Assembly: GCA_022606425.2 (NCBI GenBank)
Contig: JAHDVF020001252.1
Location: 620,001 to 684,000 of the forward strand
From: Lepidostoma basale
Taxonomy: Eukaryota > Arthropoda > Insecta > Trichoptera > Lepidostomatidae
DNA length: 64,000 nt
Direction of reading: 5' to 3'
Made by a program: the position numbers and the translations under genes. The notes under the pieces were generated by a model. It saw only the letters and a list, made by a program, of their open reading frames with translations. It was not told the origin of the DNA and did no database searches. This document shows positions 27,627 through 37,574 of this stretch, in pieces (position 1 is the first letter of the stretch; each line of letters begins with the position of its first letter).

Positions 27627-28043
27627 CTTAGGAAATTAAAAATAACTTTGTTTAATCCACTACTTATTAAAAAAATATTTAAAAAAACAAGACGTTTCGG
27701 AGGATTTCTTCAGGTGTAAAAATATAATAAAAACTAAACAAGGAACGACTACTATAAAAACGCAATTAAAATTCGATACAATAATTCAAATTTAATTATT
27801 AAAAATTATCCTGAGCTATTGTATTGTATCGAATTTTGAATGCGTTTTTATCGTAGTCTTTCATTGTTTAGTTTTTATTATATTTTTACACCTGAAAATG
27901 GAGGTATCCTCCGAAACATGTCGTGTTTTTTTTAAATATTTTTAAAATAATTAGTGGATTAAACAATGTTATTTTTAATTTCCTAAGTATATTATAATAC
28001 TATGGAATTCCACAGTGTTAATGCCTTAGCATTCAATAAAAAA
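27627..28043. mobile_element. Retroposon X, palindromic copy, 9-bp TSD
   Basis: TTGACATTA lies at both borders (27618-27626; 28044-28052). Inside, arms 27627-~27760 and ~27840-27988 are inverted copies (CTTAGGAAATTAAAAATAAC / GTTATTTTTAATTTCCTAAG). The right arm holds ACAC-CTGAAAA-T-GGAGG-TAT-CCTCC-GAAAC-AT-GTC-GTGT (27888-27926), with stem I, stem II and a minimal stem III all paired; the left arm (minus) keeps CTGAAGA (27706-27712) but has a shortened stem II. The right end (CCACAGTGTTAATGCCTTAG) matches 23409-23772. Confidence 0.82.
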
Positions 28044-28052
28044 TTGACATTA

Positions 28053-28142
28053 TAATGAATGTAGAGGATGCTCGAGAGGTATATCAGGACAGAGGAGTAT
28101 GGCGGTCCATCCTCTCTAGGGAAACTGCGTGGTTGTTAGTTT
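28053..28142 (+). mobile_element. RTE-A tail fragment
   Basis: AATGAATGTAGAGGATGCTC, CAGGACAGAGGAGTATGGCG, GTCCATCCTCTC, then GGGAAACTGCGTGGTTGTTA. It is the target into which retroposon X inserted, or its right remnant. Confidence 0.65.
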
Positions 28143-28144
28143 TA

Positions 28145-28350
28145 TTTTATAAAAGTAACTAATTAATTAACCATCAACGCGTCTCTGAAGTGAAACGCAG
28201 AAAGAATGACTGCCACACTGTTCTTTCCTGAAATATTTCTATTTCCTAGACATTCATACATCGAGTCATCCATGTACGTAGATTCCTTCGACTCCTCACG
28301 TAGCCGACATTCAATATCTGATTGTTTGATCATGCTACGTTTTCAAACAT
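28145..28350 (-). mobile_element. RTE-A tail fragment, tail-to-tail with the previous one
   Basis: ACTAATTAATTAACCATCAA, CGCGTCTCTGAAGTGAAACG, GACTGCCACACTGTTCTTTC, ACATTCATACATCGAGTC, TCACGTAGCCGACATTCAAT. Confidence 0.7.
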
Positions 28351-28754
28351 TCTTTCTGCAATATTTGACAACTTATGTATAATAAAAAAATATATAATTT
28401 TCTTTAGTGCATTTATGACAGTAAAGTCGTTTTACTTGCATTAACATGCTAATTGAGAACATTAATATGTTTTTGTTGTTTTTATCGAGAGATAATTATT
28501 ATTTTCCAATTGGGATTACCTACGCAAAACGATAAATTATCCAACCAAAAATACAACTCTTATCGCTATTGTTTTTTTTAAATACTAATTGTTCTCTTTA
28601 CCTTTGAACTTAATTCATTATAATATTTCTAATTATAAATAATTTCATTTTTTGCTATATAATTTTATCGTATATCTTTGAGAACCTTTACACTTTTTAT
28701 AATTGACACGAAAGGTCTTTCTCTTTACATAAAAGTATATAATCAAAGTGACGA
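28351..28754. other. AT-rich, no gene
   Basis: Short minus-strand frames (28944-28645) continue into the snapback below and are not supported. Confidence 0.45.
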
Positions 28755-28900
28755 ATTTTTTAATAACTACAATACTATAATTCCCACTGCTTACTTTATT
28801 TTTCTGAACATGTTTCAAAGGCTTTACATCTTCACATGTGTGAAGCTCTCGAAACATGTCGAGAAACATTAACTCAAAAAAGGAAAAACAGCGTATTAAT
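28755..28900. repeat. Snapback family 5
   Basis: Left arm (read on minus) TGTGAAGATGTAAAGCCTTT, GAAACATGTTCAG. Right arm (plus) TGTGTGAAGCTCTC, GAAACATGTCGAG, AACTCAAAAAAGGAAAAACA. Both arms carry hairpin-GAAACATGT; related to 13700-13845. Confidence 0.6.
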
Positions 28901-28911
28901 TCCACAGAGTT

Positions 28912-29148
28912 TTTTTTTGTACACAACAGGTCGTTTGAACCCAATTACTGTATACAATTTATTTTAGCTATTATATTGATTCTCATGACTTGTAGTAGGT
29001 AGCCAATCTATCGTCATTTTATTGTCACGTTAATTCTACACCAGACCGAAGGCAGTGTGACAATCACTCTGCAATCGCCGGGAATCGAACCCGAGACCTT
29101 CGGTATTGAAGTCAGAGCTCTTACCACTCTGCCACGAAGGTCATCCAC
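28912..29148 (-). repeat. SINE-t (tRNA-derived), full copy
   Basis: The minus strand begins with a tRNA-like head: box A TGGCAGAGTGG and box B GGTTCGATTCC (inverse at about 29130 and 29090). It continues through CACACTGCCTTCGG ... AATTGTATACAGTAATTGGG, TTCAAACGACCTGTTGTG to A-rich. Promoter boxes are intact by eye. Mobilised by an unidentified LINE. Confidence 0.88.
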
Positions 29149-29208
29149 GCATTAATTTTATCAATTTTTCAATTCGAGATTGATCATAACAGTTCTAGGC
29201 ACAAGATA

Positions 29209-29565
29209 TTGTCTGATCTGACTTTGAAAAGTCTAAGTATGTATGTATGTTACAATGATAAGTTGTATGCTGTCTACAAAGCACCCAAGCTCTCCTCTAT
29301 ACATGCTAGACTGGGTAGGCTGAGACGGGCTGGAAATGTGGAGATAATGCCGTCGTCTCGGACACCAAAGAGAACTCTTGAGAGACATCCAGGTGGAAGG
29401 AGAAGGGTCGGCAGGCCTAGACTCCAATGGGAGGATGAGGTGAGGAAGGACCCTCCGCAACTACAGCAAATGAGAGATTGGATGGACGCAGCAGGTAACA
29501 GAAGCGGACGGATGGATGCCACAGCTCGATATGAGCTGTAAAGTCATCTAAGAAGAATAAGAAGT
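29209..29565 (+). pseudogene. RTE-like LINE tail (family G)
   Basis: A 110-residue frame: PKLSSIHARLGRLRRAGNVE, IMPSSRTPKRTLERHPGGRR, RVGRPRLQWEDEVRKDPPQL, RDWMDAAGNRSGRMDATARY. It has the RL.RAGNVE ... GRPR.W.DEV layout, a GAAGAATAAGAAG end, and is single copy here. Confidence 0.8.
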
Positions 29566-29809
29566 AGGTTTGTATAATAAATATAACCAGATTCGTCGGT
29601 TCGCATATCTATATCTGTCGATTAATTCAAGATATATTAATCAGGAGATAATTTATAGTAATTGTACCTAATGGACTTAATTCGGTTATCTTTTTATTGT
29701 TGTTTTGCTTAATAAACCGCATCGTCTCGTAGATTACGCATATCGTACATCGCGTGACTCTCCGGACCCCTCCCAAGATCTGATGGTATGATAATAGGTC
29801 ATATGAGGA
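29566..29809. other. No gene recognised
   Basis: Spacer without supported features. Confidence 0.4.
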
Positions 29810-29890
29810 TAGGTAAAAGGCAGAATGGACCGCCACAACCTTTCTTATTGACGCACTTAAATTATCTCATCTACATTCATAAAGTACTTT
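29810..29890 (-). mobile_element. RTE-A scrap
   Basis: AGGCAGAATGGACCGCCACA, ACCTTTCTTATTGACGCAC, then TCATCTACATTCAT. Tail missing. Confidence 0.55.
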
Positions 29891-29989
29891 CATCAACGAG
29901 TAAACTATATAAGCTAGCTAAATTATTTATTGTTTCTTGAACAGGTATATAAAACTAAATACATATTGTTTCATATAAATTTTATGAAA

Positions 29990-30108
29990 GAAATCACCCG
30001 TTTTCTAGAAGTTTTATAATATTTCATAGCATTGCTAAGGCAATTGAACATTTGATAATGATAATACACGTCATTCCCACAAAATATAATAAAACTTCTG
30101 GAAAACTT
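29990..30108. repeat. SNAP-1 snapback repeat
   Basis: CGTTTTCTAGAAGTTTTATA ... TTGCTAAGGCAATTGAAC / CATTTGATAATGATAATACA, CGTCATTCCCACAAAATATA, ATAAAACTTCTGGAAAAC. The central hairpin and GAAAC are deleted in this copy. Confidence 0.65.
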
Positions 30109-30134
30109 AATTTACCAAAATATAATAATATAAT

Positions 30135-30198
30135 CGAACCGGAATCCGAAGTGTGGAGGAGCTGTTTTGAGCGGCGTAGGACAGGGAAGGTCGGGCAT
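30135..30198 (+). mobile_element. RTE-C scrap
   Basis: GGAATCCGAAGTGTGGAGGA, GCTGTTTTGAGCGGCGTAGG, ACAGGGAAGG translates as GIRSVEELF*AA*DRE, matching GIRSVEELFRAAQDRE at 12063-12462. Confidence 0.65.
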
Positions 30199-30861
30199 TC
30201 AGGTTCTCGTTGATGCAGAGTTCAGGCTGGTGCCATACCATGCATCGCCTTATAAACAGTGCAGCTGAAGAGCCAGTATACAATGTACTTTGTAAAGTCT
30301 ACCAAAAATCTATTTATATAATGGTAAGTTGTTTAAACATAAAACAACGAAAAATATCGAAAACTGTTTGTTGTTGCATACGTCATGTACCACGGGTGGC
30401 ATCTTTGGGGTGACATGTGAACTACACTATATGGTTCGATAACTTTACACATTTGAACAGTTTATGGGCTTTATGTTTAACACCAATTGGGATCAAAAAC
30501 TCATTTTTGATTTTTTTGATACTTGGCACCTTTGTAATGTCCAGCCCTCAATTATTGAGGCGCTGTTTCAAGATCTCAAATTAAGATCCATCATCAAAAA
30601 GTAATTTTAATTTCAAATAGCTTAATGTGTTTTTTAATGCACTCAAACATGCCTTGACATCATATTGATCATTCATACAAATATATTTAGTTAATTTTTA
30701 TACGGCACGATTTCGTTAAATGAACGTTATTACGGGGGCGGACTGGCTCAATAACGAAACGCGAAATAATACGAGTATGTATAATATAATATAATACACA
30801 AGCGCAACTCCTAAGTGCATCAGTAAACCTTAATTAAACATTTAGCATAAAAACCGGAAAA
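30199..30861. other. No gene recognised
   Basis: Frame 30210-30413 is unsupported. The rest is AT-rich single-copy-looking sequence. Confidence 0.45.
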
Positions 30862-30895
30862 GGCGTGATGGTTAGTTAGTTAGATAGTAAGCAAT
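30862..30895 (+). mobile_element. RTE-A extreme 3' end
   Basis: AGGCGTGATGGTTAGTTAGT, TAGATAG: about 30 bp of the family end. Confidence 0.5.
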
Positions 30896-31044
30896 AAAAC
30901 CACGTACCTGGTACATAAATGTAGGTAGGTACGTACATATTTATTTTATTAACTTATATTTATTGTTTCGTGAACAATGATGCAAAACTCCATATAAAGT
31001 GAAATTTCTATTGATTTTATTCTATGTTCGCCATAACTTTGTAT

Positions 31045-31268
31045 TCTTCTTCTTCTTCTTCTTCACTTTTGGTAGACTCGGGAGTCTGTTATTTCAGGCG
31101 GGATCTCTTGAGACGCTAAACTCCAGCTTTCGGGGGTCTTCCTGGTCGGCGTTGTCCGTTTGGAGTTCCATGGAGAGCTATGTGTGGTATCCTATTTGAG
31201 CTCATCCTTTCTACGTGTTGATGCCAGTATCGCCGTCTTTGACGTCCCCATCTGACCACATCTGTATT
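31045..31268 (-). mobile_element. RTE-B-like LINE tail
   Basis: TTCTTCTTCTTCTTCTTC, the inverse of (GAA)n, then TGGTAGACTCGGGAGTCTG and CGGGGGTCTTCCTGGTCGGC, the inverse of a GRPRK-type segment. Related to 14757-14955. Confidence 0.65.
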
Positions 31269-31284
31269 GTAGATGTTAAATGTT

Positions 31285-31370
31285 CTTTTTTAATATACTT
31301 AGTACTCGTATACAACACTCACTTTATTAAAAAAATACAAATTAAACACCAAACATGTCGCCAACTGAGA
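31285..31370 (-). repeat. 3' part of hammerhead family 3 element
   Basis: The minus strand reads TTTGGTGTTTAATTTGTATT, TTTTTAATAAAGTGAGTGTT, GTATACGAGTACTAAGTATA, as downstream of the motifs at 25844 and 44839. Core and stem II are absent. Confidence 0.55.
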
Positions 31371-31765
31371 GTAAGAGGGTTCCAACTAACAAAATTTCAC
31401 ATTTGGCTTTTTTTCGTGAAAAGGGTTCTTACTAACCTTATCTATACGTACAATTAAAAAAAACATGTAATAGTATCGTCATTTTGATGTTACGAAAAGA
31501 ATCAAGTTCTATCTGATCATTCAAAACACACGATTCACTGAAGAATGATTCATTTAAACTTAGAACTTTATTATTCCAACTGTTGCCAGACAAAATTTAC
31601 ACGTTTCTCGGTAAAAGAATTTCTGGAAATTGGAATAAAACCCCTTTATTCCAAGATACACACCCGAAACCAACAAAATTTTGACTTCATTTTTCTCAGC
31701 TTTTTACTTTTGTCAGTTGGAACCTTCTTACTCTCAGGTGACGATGTTTCAGACTAACAATTCAT
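31345..31765. repeat. Inverted repeat pair, ~40-bp arms
   Basis: Left CAAACATGTCGCCAACTGAG, AGTAAGAGGGTTCCAACTAA; right (inverse) GAAACATCGTCACCTGAGAG, TAAGAAGGTTCCAACTGAC. About 330 bp between arms, no ORF with meaning. It may be a non-autonomous element overlapping the family 3 end. Confidence 0.6.
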
Positions 31766-31804
31766 TAGTGATATTATATAAATATAAACATTTTATATTA
31801 TATA

Positions 31805-32055
31805 ATATGTTAACGATGTCAATGGAACCAGAAATAGAGAAAGACCGAGGAAAACGTGGCACGATCAAATAAATCAAATATTGAATGTCGGCCATGTGAG
31901 GAGTCAGAGAAATCGACGCGCGTGCATGACACGATGTATGAATGTTGAGGAAGCGAGAGAAATATGTCAGGAAAGAAAAGTGTGGCAGTCCATTCTTTCT
32001 GCCTACCCCTTCGGGGAGACGACGTGATGGTTAGTTAGTTAGTTAGTTAGTATAT
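31805..32055 (+). mobile_element. RTE-A tail with (TTAG)n
   Basis: GTTAACGATGTCAATGGAAC, GAAAGACCGAGGAAAACGTG, RRACMTRCMNVEEAREICQE frame, VWQSILSAYPFGE, CCCCTTCGGGGAGACGACG, then TTAGTTAGTTAGTTAGTTAG. 5'-truncated, well preserved. Confidence 0.85.
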
Positions 32056-32464
32056 AATATTTTTTTTACAAATGCGATCAGTTTTGACAGAAATGTTAAA
32101 ATGATTTATTTTGGAACTTACTATTTTTATTTATTTCTTTTGTTGGAAGTTAATACCTGAACCCAAATAAGAACTTAAAATTATTATTTAAATTTTTTAA
32201 TTTATTCATAATATTTGTTATAACAAAAGTATAAACGTTCCAAAATAAATCATATTAACATCTGTCAAAACTGACCACATTTGTAAAAAAAAAATATTTT
32301 AAATATTTATATTTACATGTATAATACGAGTATCACTTTTTTATTTTTATTTATATAATACACTTAAATATTTATATTTATATAATACGGTATTTAATTA
32401 TTATTTTTTTAATATGTAACTAAGTAGTAGGTATATAAAAAAATTAACATTTGTATTGATTATT
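32056..32464. other. AT-rich, dispersed repeat shared with 24840-24990
   Basis: 32080-32290 resembles 24840-24990 (AATACCTG..CC..AATAA, AACTTAAAATTATTATTTAA, CTGACCACATTTGTAAAAA). Otherwise AT-rich with no gene. Confidence 0.5.
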
Positions 32465-32545
32465 TAATAATTGCATTTGATAATGCCTTAGACAGGTGAA
32501 ACATGTCATTCACGTTAAATATAATAAAACTTCTAGAAAACTAAA
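32465..32545 (+). repeat. SNAP-1 half copy
   Basis: ATTTGATAATGCCTTAGACA, GGTGAAACATGTCATTCACG, AATATAATAAAACTTCTAGA. Right arm only; GAAACATGTC preserved. Confidence 0.7.
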
Positions 32546-33078
32546 AGAGGATGGATTTTGGGCACTTGAGGCGGGTGGAGATGTTATGTTCGACTTTAGG
32601 AATACAAGATACTCTCTAAAGTCAAGCTTCTCTGCTTTCACTAATATGAATGACGTCGATTTCCGAAGCGATCATGTTCAGCAGTTTGATTGCTCTCCCC
32701 ACCGGCATCACCAGAGGCAGGTTGGTACTGCATGCTGGGACATAACAAAATAGTCTGTGCTGACGCTGTCGAAGATAACCATCCGGAACATAAAGATGGA
32801 TACCCTACAAGATGGCAGAATTCTCAACGAATCCCCTGATAAGTCTGAAGAAATGGATAAGTATCTGTAGACTATTGGTCCCCAGCATGCCCAAGAGGAA
32901 TGCAGTGGGATAAAGCCACGGATAGCTACCAAACTCCCTCATGTAGAGATATCTCAGAAATCTTTTCTGAACCCTCTCTATCATGAGCGAGAATCTCGCC
33001 TCGTGGGGACTCCATATCACCGAACCACACTCGAGCCGGCTCCGGACCAATGAGTTATACAGAACTCGCAAATCTAGT
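32546..33078 (-). pseudogene. LINE-E RT ORF tail
   Basis: The minus strand reads MRVLYNSLVRSRLECGSVIW, SPHEARFSLMIERVQKRFLR, YLYMREFGSYPWLYPTAFLL, GMLGTNSLQILIHFFRLIRG, then a frameshift near 32805 and the TPVG end. The tail repeat is missing. VLYNSLVRSRLECGSVIWSP is the usual post-RT block of Jockey-like LINEs. Confidence 0.85.
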
Positions 33079-33228
33079 ATCGGTATCCCAAATTATACTT
33101 CAGAATGCAACTTAATAAGCAATTAATTAATAAAAATAAACGTCTTCCTTGTGCAATAAAAAACGATAAAATTTAGGCCACTACATCAATTTCAAAACCC
33201 TCCGTTGACAAAACAGAAACATTTTAAG

Positions 33229-34425
33229 AATTAATTGTATCTCAATAGACACGAAGATGCAAATTGGAAACAGAATTTGGTTGATCAAAGTGTTTACAGG
33301 ACTTATGACCTGTCATTGGTTGGGTTAAGCGCACGCTTCATGTAATACAACATTCCCCATTCCACCTTCCTCCTTATGATCACCAAGTCGGACAAACTTT
33401 TTTTTTGGAAGTTGTATATATGTCAATCTCTAAGACTACTCTTTACGTGGAAGTTTAGACAATCTACATACTAACGCCATCTATGAAGATTTGTGTTTAT
33501 TAAGCATTAAGTAGAACATCTTTTTAACACAATGTGAAAGGCTACCGCCATTAGCGCATTGTTAGAAGCCGCCTGGAGATGTCACTCCTATCTATATGCC
33601 AAACTTGGGCCAGTTATGTTTACAACATTTTGAATTGTGAAATCCAGTATTCGTGTACAAGTATTTGTATACATTCAAAAAAATGTTGTTAGAAACATTT
33701 TCTCTTTTGCAAATAAATAAGTTTCGCTTTCCTGTCAGTACGCCCCTGCACCGCACTCGCATGTTACATCAATCATGCAGCATCCAGCCTCTACTAAATC
33801 GTCTTCTTGAGACTTAAATGTCTGCTGTCTGTTAGCCGAGAACACGGCCCGCCTCTTGTCCGAGATTGAGTTACAGATGTTTTGTGTAGAAATATTTCAA
33901 ATTTAATAACAACCGCACATTTAGATTTATATCTACGACGATTTAATTAACCTTGCTTTTTCATTTAATTTAGTAAGATAGTGAAACAATTAAAGATAAG
34001 TCAAGGACACTAACTAACTAATCATCACGCATTTTCACCGGAGAAGTAAGCAGATAGAATGGTCCGCCACAATGTTATATTTATGACATACTTCATTTCT
34101 TTTTTACAACATTTTGAATGTATACAAATACTTGTAGACGAATACTAGATTTTATTTACCCATTGCGGGTTATCAATACAAGGATTAATTGTATTTCAAT
34201 AGAGACGAAGATGCAGATTGGAAACAGAATATGGTGATCGAGGTGTTAGGATTAATATTAATACATATACAACTTCCAAAAATTTGTCAGACATGGTGGT
34301 CGTAAGAAGGGTGGAATGGGGAATGTTGTATTACATAAATCGTGCGCTTAACCCAACCAATGACAGGTCATAAGTCCTGTAAACACCTCGATCACCATAT
34401 TCTGTTTCCAATTTGCATATTTTAT
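33229..34425. repeat. Complex of direct and inverted repeats
   Basis: A 62-bp block (ATTAATTGTATCTCAATAGA ... GGAAACAGAATTTGGTTGAT) recurs in direct orientation at 34187-34250. The longer 33265-33420 block (ACAGGACTTATGACCTGTCA, TTGGTTGGGTTAAGCGCACG, ACAACATTCCCCATTCCACC) recurs inverted at 34262-34425. A third pair is 33632-33690 against 34107-34160 (TACAAGTATTTGTATACATT). No ORF; 33420-34000 holds nothing else that I recognise. Confidence 0.7.
34010..34098 (-). mobile_element. RTE-A tail scrap inside the repeat complex
   Basis: AACTAACTAATCATCACGCA, TTTTCACCGGAGAAGTAAGC, AGAATGGTCCGCCACAATG, GACATACTTCATTTC. Confidence 0.6.
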
Positions 34426-34427
34426 TT

Positions 34428-34968
34428 CATGTATTTGAATAAAAATCACAAACATTACAGCCATATAATTCCAGAACGTTTGCGATTACATAATAAGAAT
34501 TTATAAGAGAAGCATAAAAAAAACATTAAGATTAAGGAAGTAGAAATAATCATAACATTGAAATTGCATCCCTGAGTCAACTCACACTATCACGAAATAT
34601 GTTGACCTCCGAGGAGACCCGATTAAGCAATAAGATTGCCCTACCCACAGGCATGACCATTGGCAGGTTGGTTATGTAGCGCGGCAAATAAAACAATCTG
34701 AGCTGTCTTTTACGAAGGAAATTATCAGGGACAAATAGACTTACATCAGTCACCCGAGTTTTGTATATTGTAGGCCGCCAATCAGCTGAAAGAAGTGAAC
34801 TCCCAAGTGAATATTCCTACTTCTCTCTAATGATTGGTAGCTTACCATAATTAGCAAGAATTCAGTCGGAAAAAGCCACGGGTAATAACCGCGCTCCCTG
34901 AGGTAAAGAAAGCCCAGAATTTTTTTCTGCACTCGATCCACCATCAGAGAATATCGGATCCCAGGCGG
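34428..34968 (-). pseudogene. LINE-E2 tail
   Basis: The minus strand reads MVDRVQKKILGFLYLRERGY, YPWLFPTEFLLIMVSYQSLE, IHLGVHFFQLIGG, then the shared non-coding part TCACGAAATATGTTGACCTC (inverse orientation) to about 34428. Nearly collinear with 4435-4905. Confidence 0.82.
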
Positions 34969-35239
34969 TGACTAAATAATGGAATTATACAATACCCGAA
35001 GTCCCCGAAGTGTTTGAAAATATCTTGGCATTCCTAAATACAAATCCAAGCATTTTATTGGAACTATTACATAGAGCAACTATGTGAAGATTGAACGATA
35101 ATTGAGCATCGAACATCTCTGAATGTAGAAGCTTTTTTAAGTTGAACACCAACCATGAGGAAGCGTAAGTATTATGTTTTCGATGCTCGTGTGTACGACA
35201 TAACAAAGCTCTTGGAGACGTTGAAGAATAATTTGTTAC
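34969..35239. other. No gene recognised
   Basis: The 73-residue minus frame at 35206-34985 contains LHIVALCNSSNKMLGFVFRN, faintly like the RT-tail block HIxxxxxxAxRMLGFIxRT, so it may be a diverged LINE-E2 5' continuation. Confidence 0.4.
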
Positions 35240-35590
35240 GTTAACTCCATTGGGTTATGCTCTGAATGTCACACTGATACTTCAAGCAATCTGAGGGAGT
35301 CTCTATTTCATCAGAAAATAAAAGAAAATTTGAAAACTTTATCTCTCGTGTGTCTTCTACATTCTTAATTTTTTTTTGGTAATGCCAAATCATCCTTGCC
35401 CTTCCTCGACTTCTTAACAGCATGGAGTTGACCGTTGCTCTCTATTTCCCCCACGGTCTCCACGTCAAGACTCTGGGTACCCATCTCTCTGTTCCCTGTC
35501 TGGTGACATGTCCTGTCCATTTCCACTTTAGTTTAGCATCACGGTCCATTATATGGACAAGCTTCCTATCCTTCAAGTTATCCTATATTG
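35240..35590 (-). mobile_element. RTE-D-like LINE tail
   Basis: The minus strand reads DRDAKLKWKWTGHVTRQGTE, WVPRVLTWRPWGK, then RSRGRARMIWHYQKKIKNV: the KLKWxWxGHxxR ... VLxWRP ... GRP block of RTE-D with mutations. On the plus strand this segment supplies the meaningless first ~55 residues of the long frame at 35422. Confidence 0.7.
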
Positions 35591-36384
35591 ATGTAAATGT
35601 TGATAGACTGCGTCAAATGCTATATGTTATACTATCTTTTTCTAGAACATTGAGAACTGTGTATCATAGATACACAATGATCAACCAGCAACTAGCACAT
35701 GTATCTACGATGAAAGATCTCGGAATCATCTATGAGAGTAGGCTGACTTTTCGTGCACATATCGAGAGGATTCGTGACGTTGCACTGAGGATGTTGGGCT
35801 TCATCATTCGGACCGGAAGAGTTTTCAGAGATCCTAATGTGCTCAGAGTCCTATACAACGCGTTGGTTTGGAGCAGACCCGAAAGTGGTTCTGTGACATG
35901 GAGTCCTCACGAGGCGAGATATTCCGTTATGCTAGAGAGGATTCAGAAAAAAATTCTGAGGTATCTCTACATGAGGGAGTATGGTAGTTATACGTGGCTC
36001 TATCCCACGGCATTTCTTTTGGGAATGCTCGGAATCAATTATTTACAGCTTCGAAGAGATGGGCATCTCATTACCCATTTCTTTAGATTAATCAGGGGAT
36101 ATTTTGAGAACTCGGCCGTGCTAGAAGGTATTGGTCTTTTTGTCCCTGATAGATATCTCCGACAGCGACAGCACAGATTGTTTTACCTACTAGCCATCAG
36201 AACCAATCTGCCACTGGTGACATGGGTGGGAAGAGCAATTAGTCTGCTGGACGCGGTCTTTTCGGAGATTGACGTCTTTTATATTAGTGAAGGTACGTTC
36301 AGGGGACTAATACTCTCGACTTTAGAAAGTATCTTGTCTTCCTATTGTCGAACCATCTCTAATGCGTTCCTGGTATTATGTTGA
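35422..36384 (+). pseudogene. LINE-E RT ORF C-terminal half, longest open frame
   Basis: 320 residues are open. Residues ~1-55 read through an inverted RTE-D piece; LINE-E homology starts near 35578 (DVNVDRLRQMLYVILSFSRT). It then reads MKDLGIIYESRLTFRAHIER, VALRMLGFIIRTGRVFRDPN, VLRVLYNALVWSRPESGSVT, RYLYMREYGSYTWLYPTAFL, HLITHFFRLIRGYFENSAVL, GLFVPDRYLRQRQHRLFYLL and TNLPLVTWVGRAISLLDAVF. This is the stretch downstream of the RT catalytic core in Jockey-like LINEs; the catalytic motifs are truncated away. The 3' UTR ends near 36470 with ACTGATTTGATTTG. Confidence 0.85.
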
Positions 36385-36475
36385 ACTCGTATTTTTACCT
36401 GTACTCATTAGATGCCTTTAACATTTCACTGCTTGTAATGCCTTTGAGTTAATGAACTGATTTGATTTGAAAGTG
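36385..36475 (+). mobile_element. LINE-E 3' UTR and (TGATT)n end
   Basis: TTTTTACCTGTACTCATTAG, ATGCCTTTAACATTTCACTG, AATGAACTGATTTGATTTGA. Defines the 3' end of the family together with 46286 and 17218. Confidence 0.8.
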
Positions 36476-36527
36476 CAACGCTCATACTAAATATGTGTAA
36501 ATTTAACTAGTGCGTTAAATGAAGCAT

Positions 36528-36592
36528 TTTCAACAGCGCCCTTGAGATGATTAATTCATAAAAATGGCGCTCTATAAATCATCCAATTATTT
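36528..36592 (+). mobile_element. L2-like LINE 3' UTR scrap
   Basis: CAGCGCCCTTGAGATGATTA, ATTCATAAAAATGGCGCTC resembles the inverse of 62930-62962 (GCGCTGTTTTTGTGATGTAA, TCACCTCAAGGGCGC). Confidence 0.5.
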
Positions 36593-37096
36593 TTAATATT
36601 TAAAATCACTTCATATCATAGTTATCGTAATAAGCTTGTATTGAAAATAAAAACAGAATAAAACGAATTGATACAAGTACCGCTACAGATTTGCATGATT
36701 AGTTACTTGTAATATATCTTTTACAAACGTGTTAATTAAAATAAATGCTTCGCTGTTCTAGCAATATAAAAACGGACGATTGTAAAATATTGGATTCTTC
36801 AAGGATTTCCCAGCCGGTTCACTATTGGATCGCTAAGGCTACGGCCACACCGAAGTGTTTCGGATGGTGACTCGCTCGCTGTCTGTCCGAAAATGACAGA
36901 GACTGATTTGACAGCTTTATCAAATTATTTTATTTCAAAATGTCATACTATTTATTTAGTTTTTATGTTTACATTAATTTATGAATTAATCAATTAAAAT
37001 AAATGGCACTAATTATTTGAGATCACAATATTATCAATGTCCGACTGGAGGCAAAGACAGTCGTCAGGATTGTTAATTTCTAGGAATAATTTCAGA

Positions 37097-37450
37097 TCAT
37101 CGGCAAATAAAAAAAATCGCGAGAAGTTTATCACCTTCGCAATATCCAAAAATTCGATTGAAAAATTCCGTAAGAGACGAATTGTTTTCTCCCCTCGAGG
37201 TAACTAAAAAAAACAACTGAGAAGAGAATCCAATTCGAGATAGCTTTGCTATCAGAATGTCGTGGTTCACAGTATCAAAGGCCTTTGAGAAACCATTATA
37301 TGAACAGTCAACTTGGTGACCATTATCCAAGGCCCTTGTTATGTATTCTGTGAATACCATGAGATTAGTTTCAGTAGAGCGCCCCTTCTTGAACCCATGT
37401 TGTTCTGTTATAATATGGGGGTCGACTTTGGGAGATATAAATTTGTGCAA
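37097..37450 (-). pseudogene. Non-LTR RT domain fragment
   Basis: Reads EQHGFKKGRSTETNLMVFTE, ITRALDNGHQVDCSYNGFSK, AFDTVNHDILIAKLSRIGF. QHGFxxGRSTxTNL and (D)FSKAFDTVNHxIL are the RT fingers and motif A of Jockey-like LINEs; the catalytic Asp before FSKAFD is replaced (YNGFSKAFD), so it is dead. After about residue 80 the frame leaves homology. Confidence 0.82.
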
Positions 37451-37574
37451 AATAGATTCAAATAGCTTGAATATTTCATACAGTAAAAAGGGTATAAATT
37501 TTTTTTTTTTTCAAATTCAATATTTCTCTATATTAAATTGAATAATTTTGCTAAAGTTTGAATTTTTAAGTATT

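Noticed and set aside
28912..29148. tRNA gene
   Set aside because: Box A and box B are present, but the head is followed by a repeated body and occurs in several copies with the same body, so it is a SINE, and the cloverleaf is not intact.
35422..35577. N-terminal part of the 320-residue frame as a protein domain
   Set aside because: These ~55 residues are the antisense of an RTE-D tail; the real homology begins near 35578.
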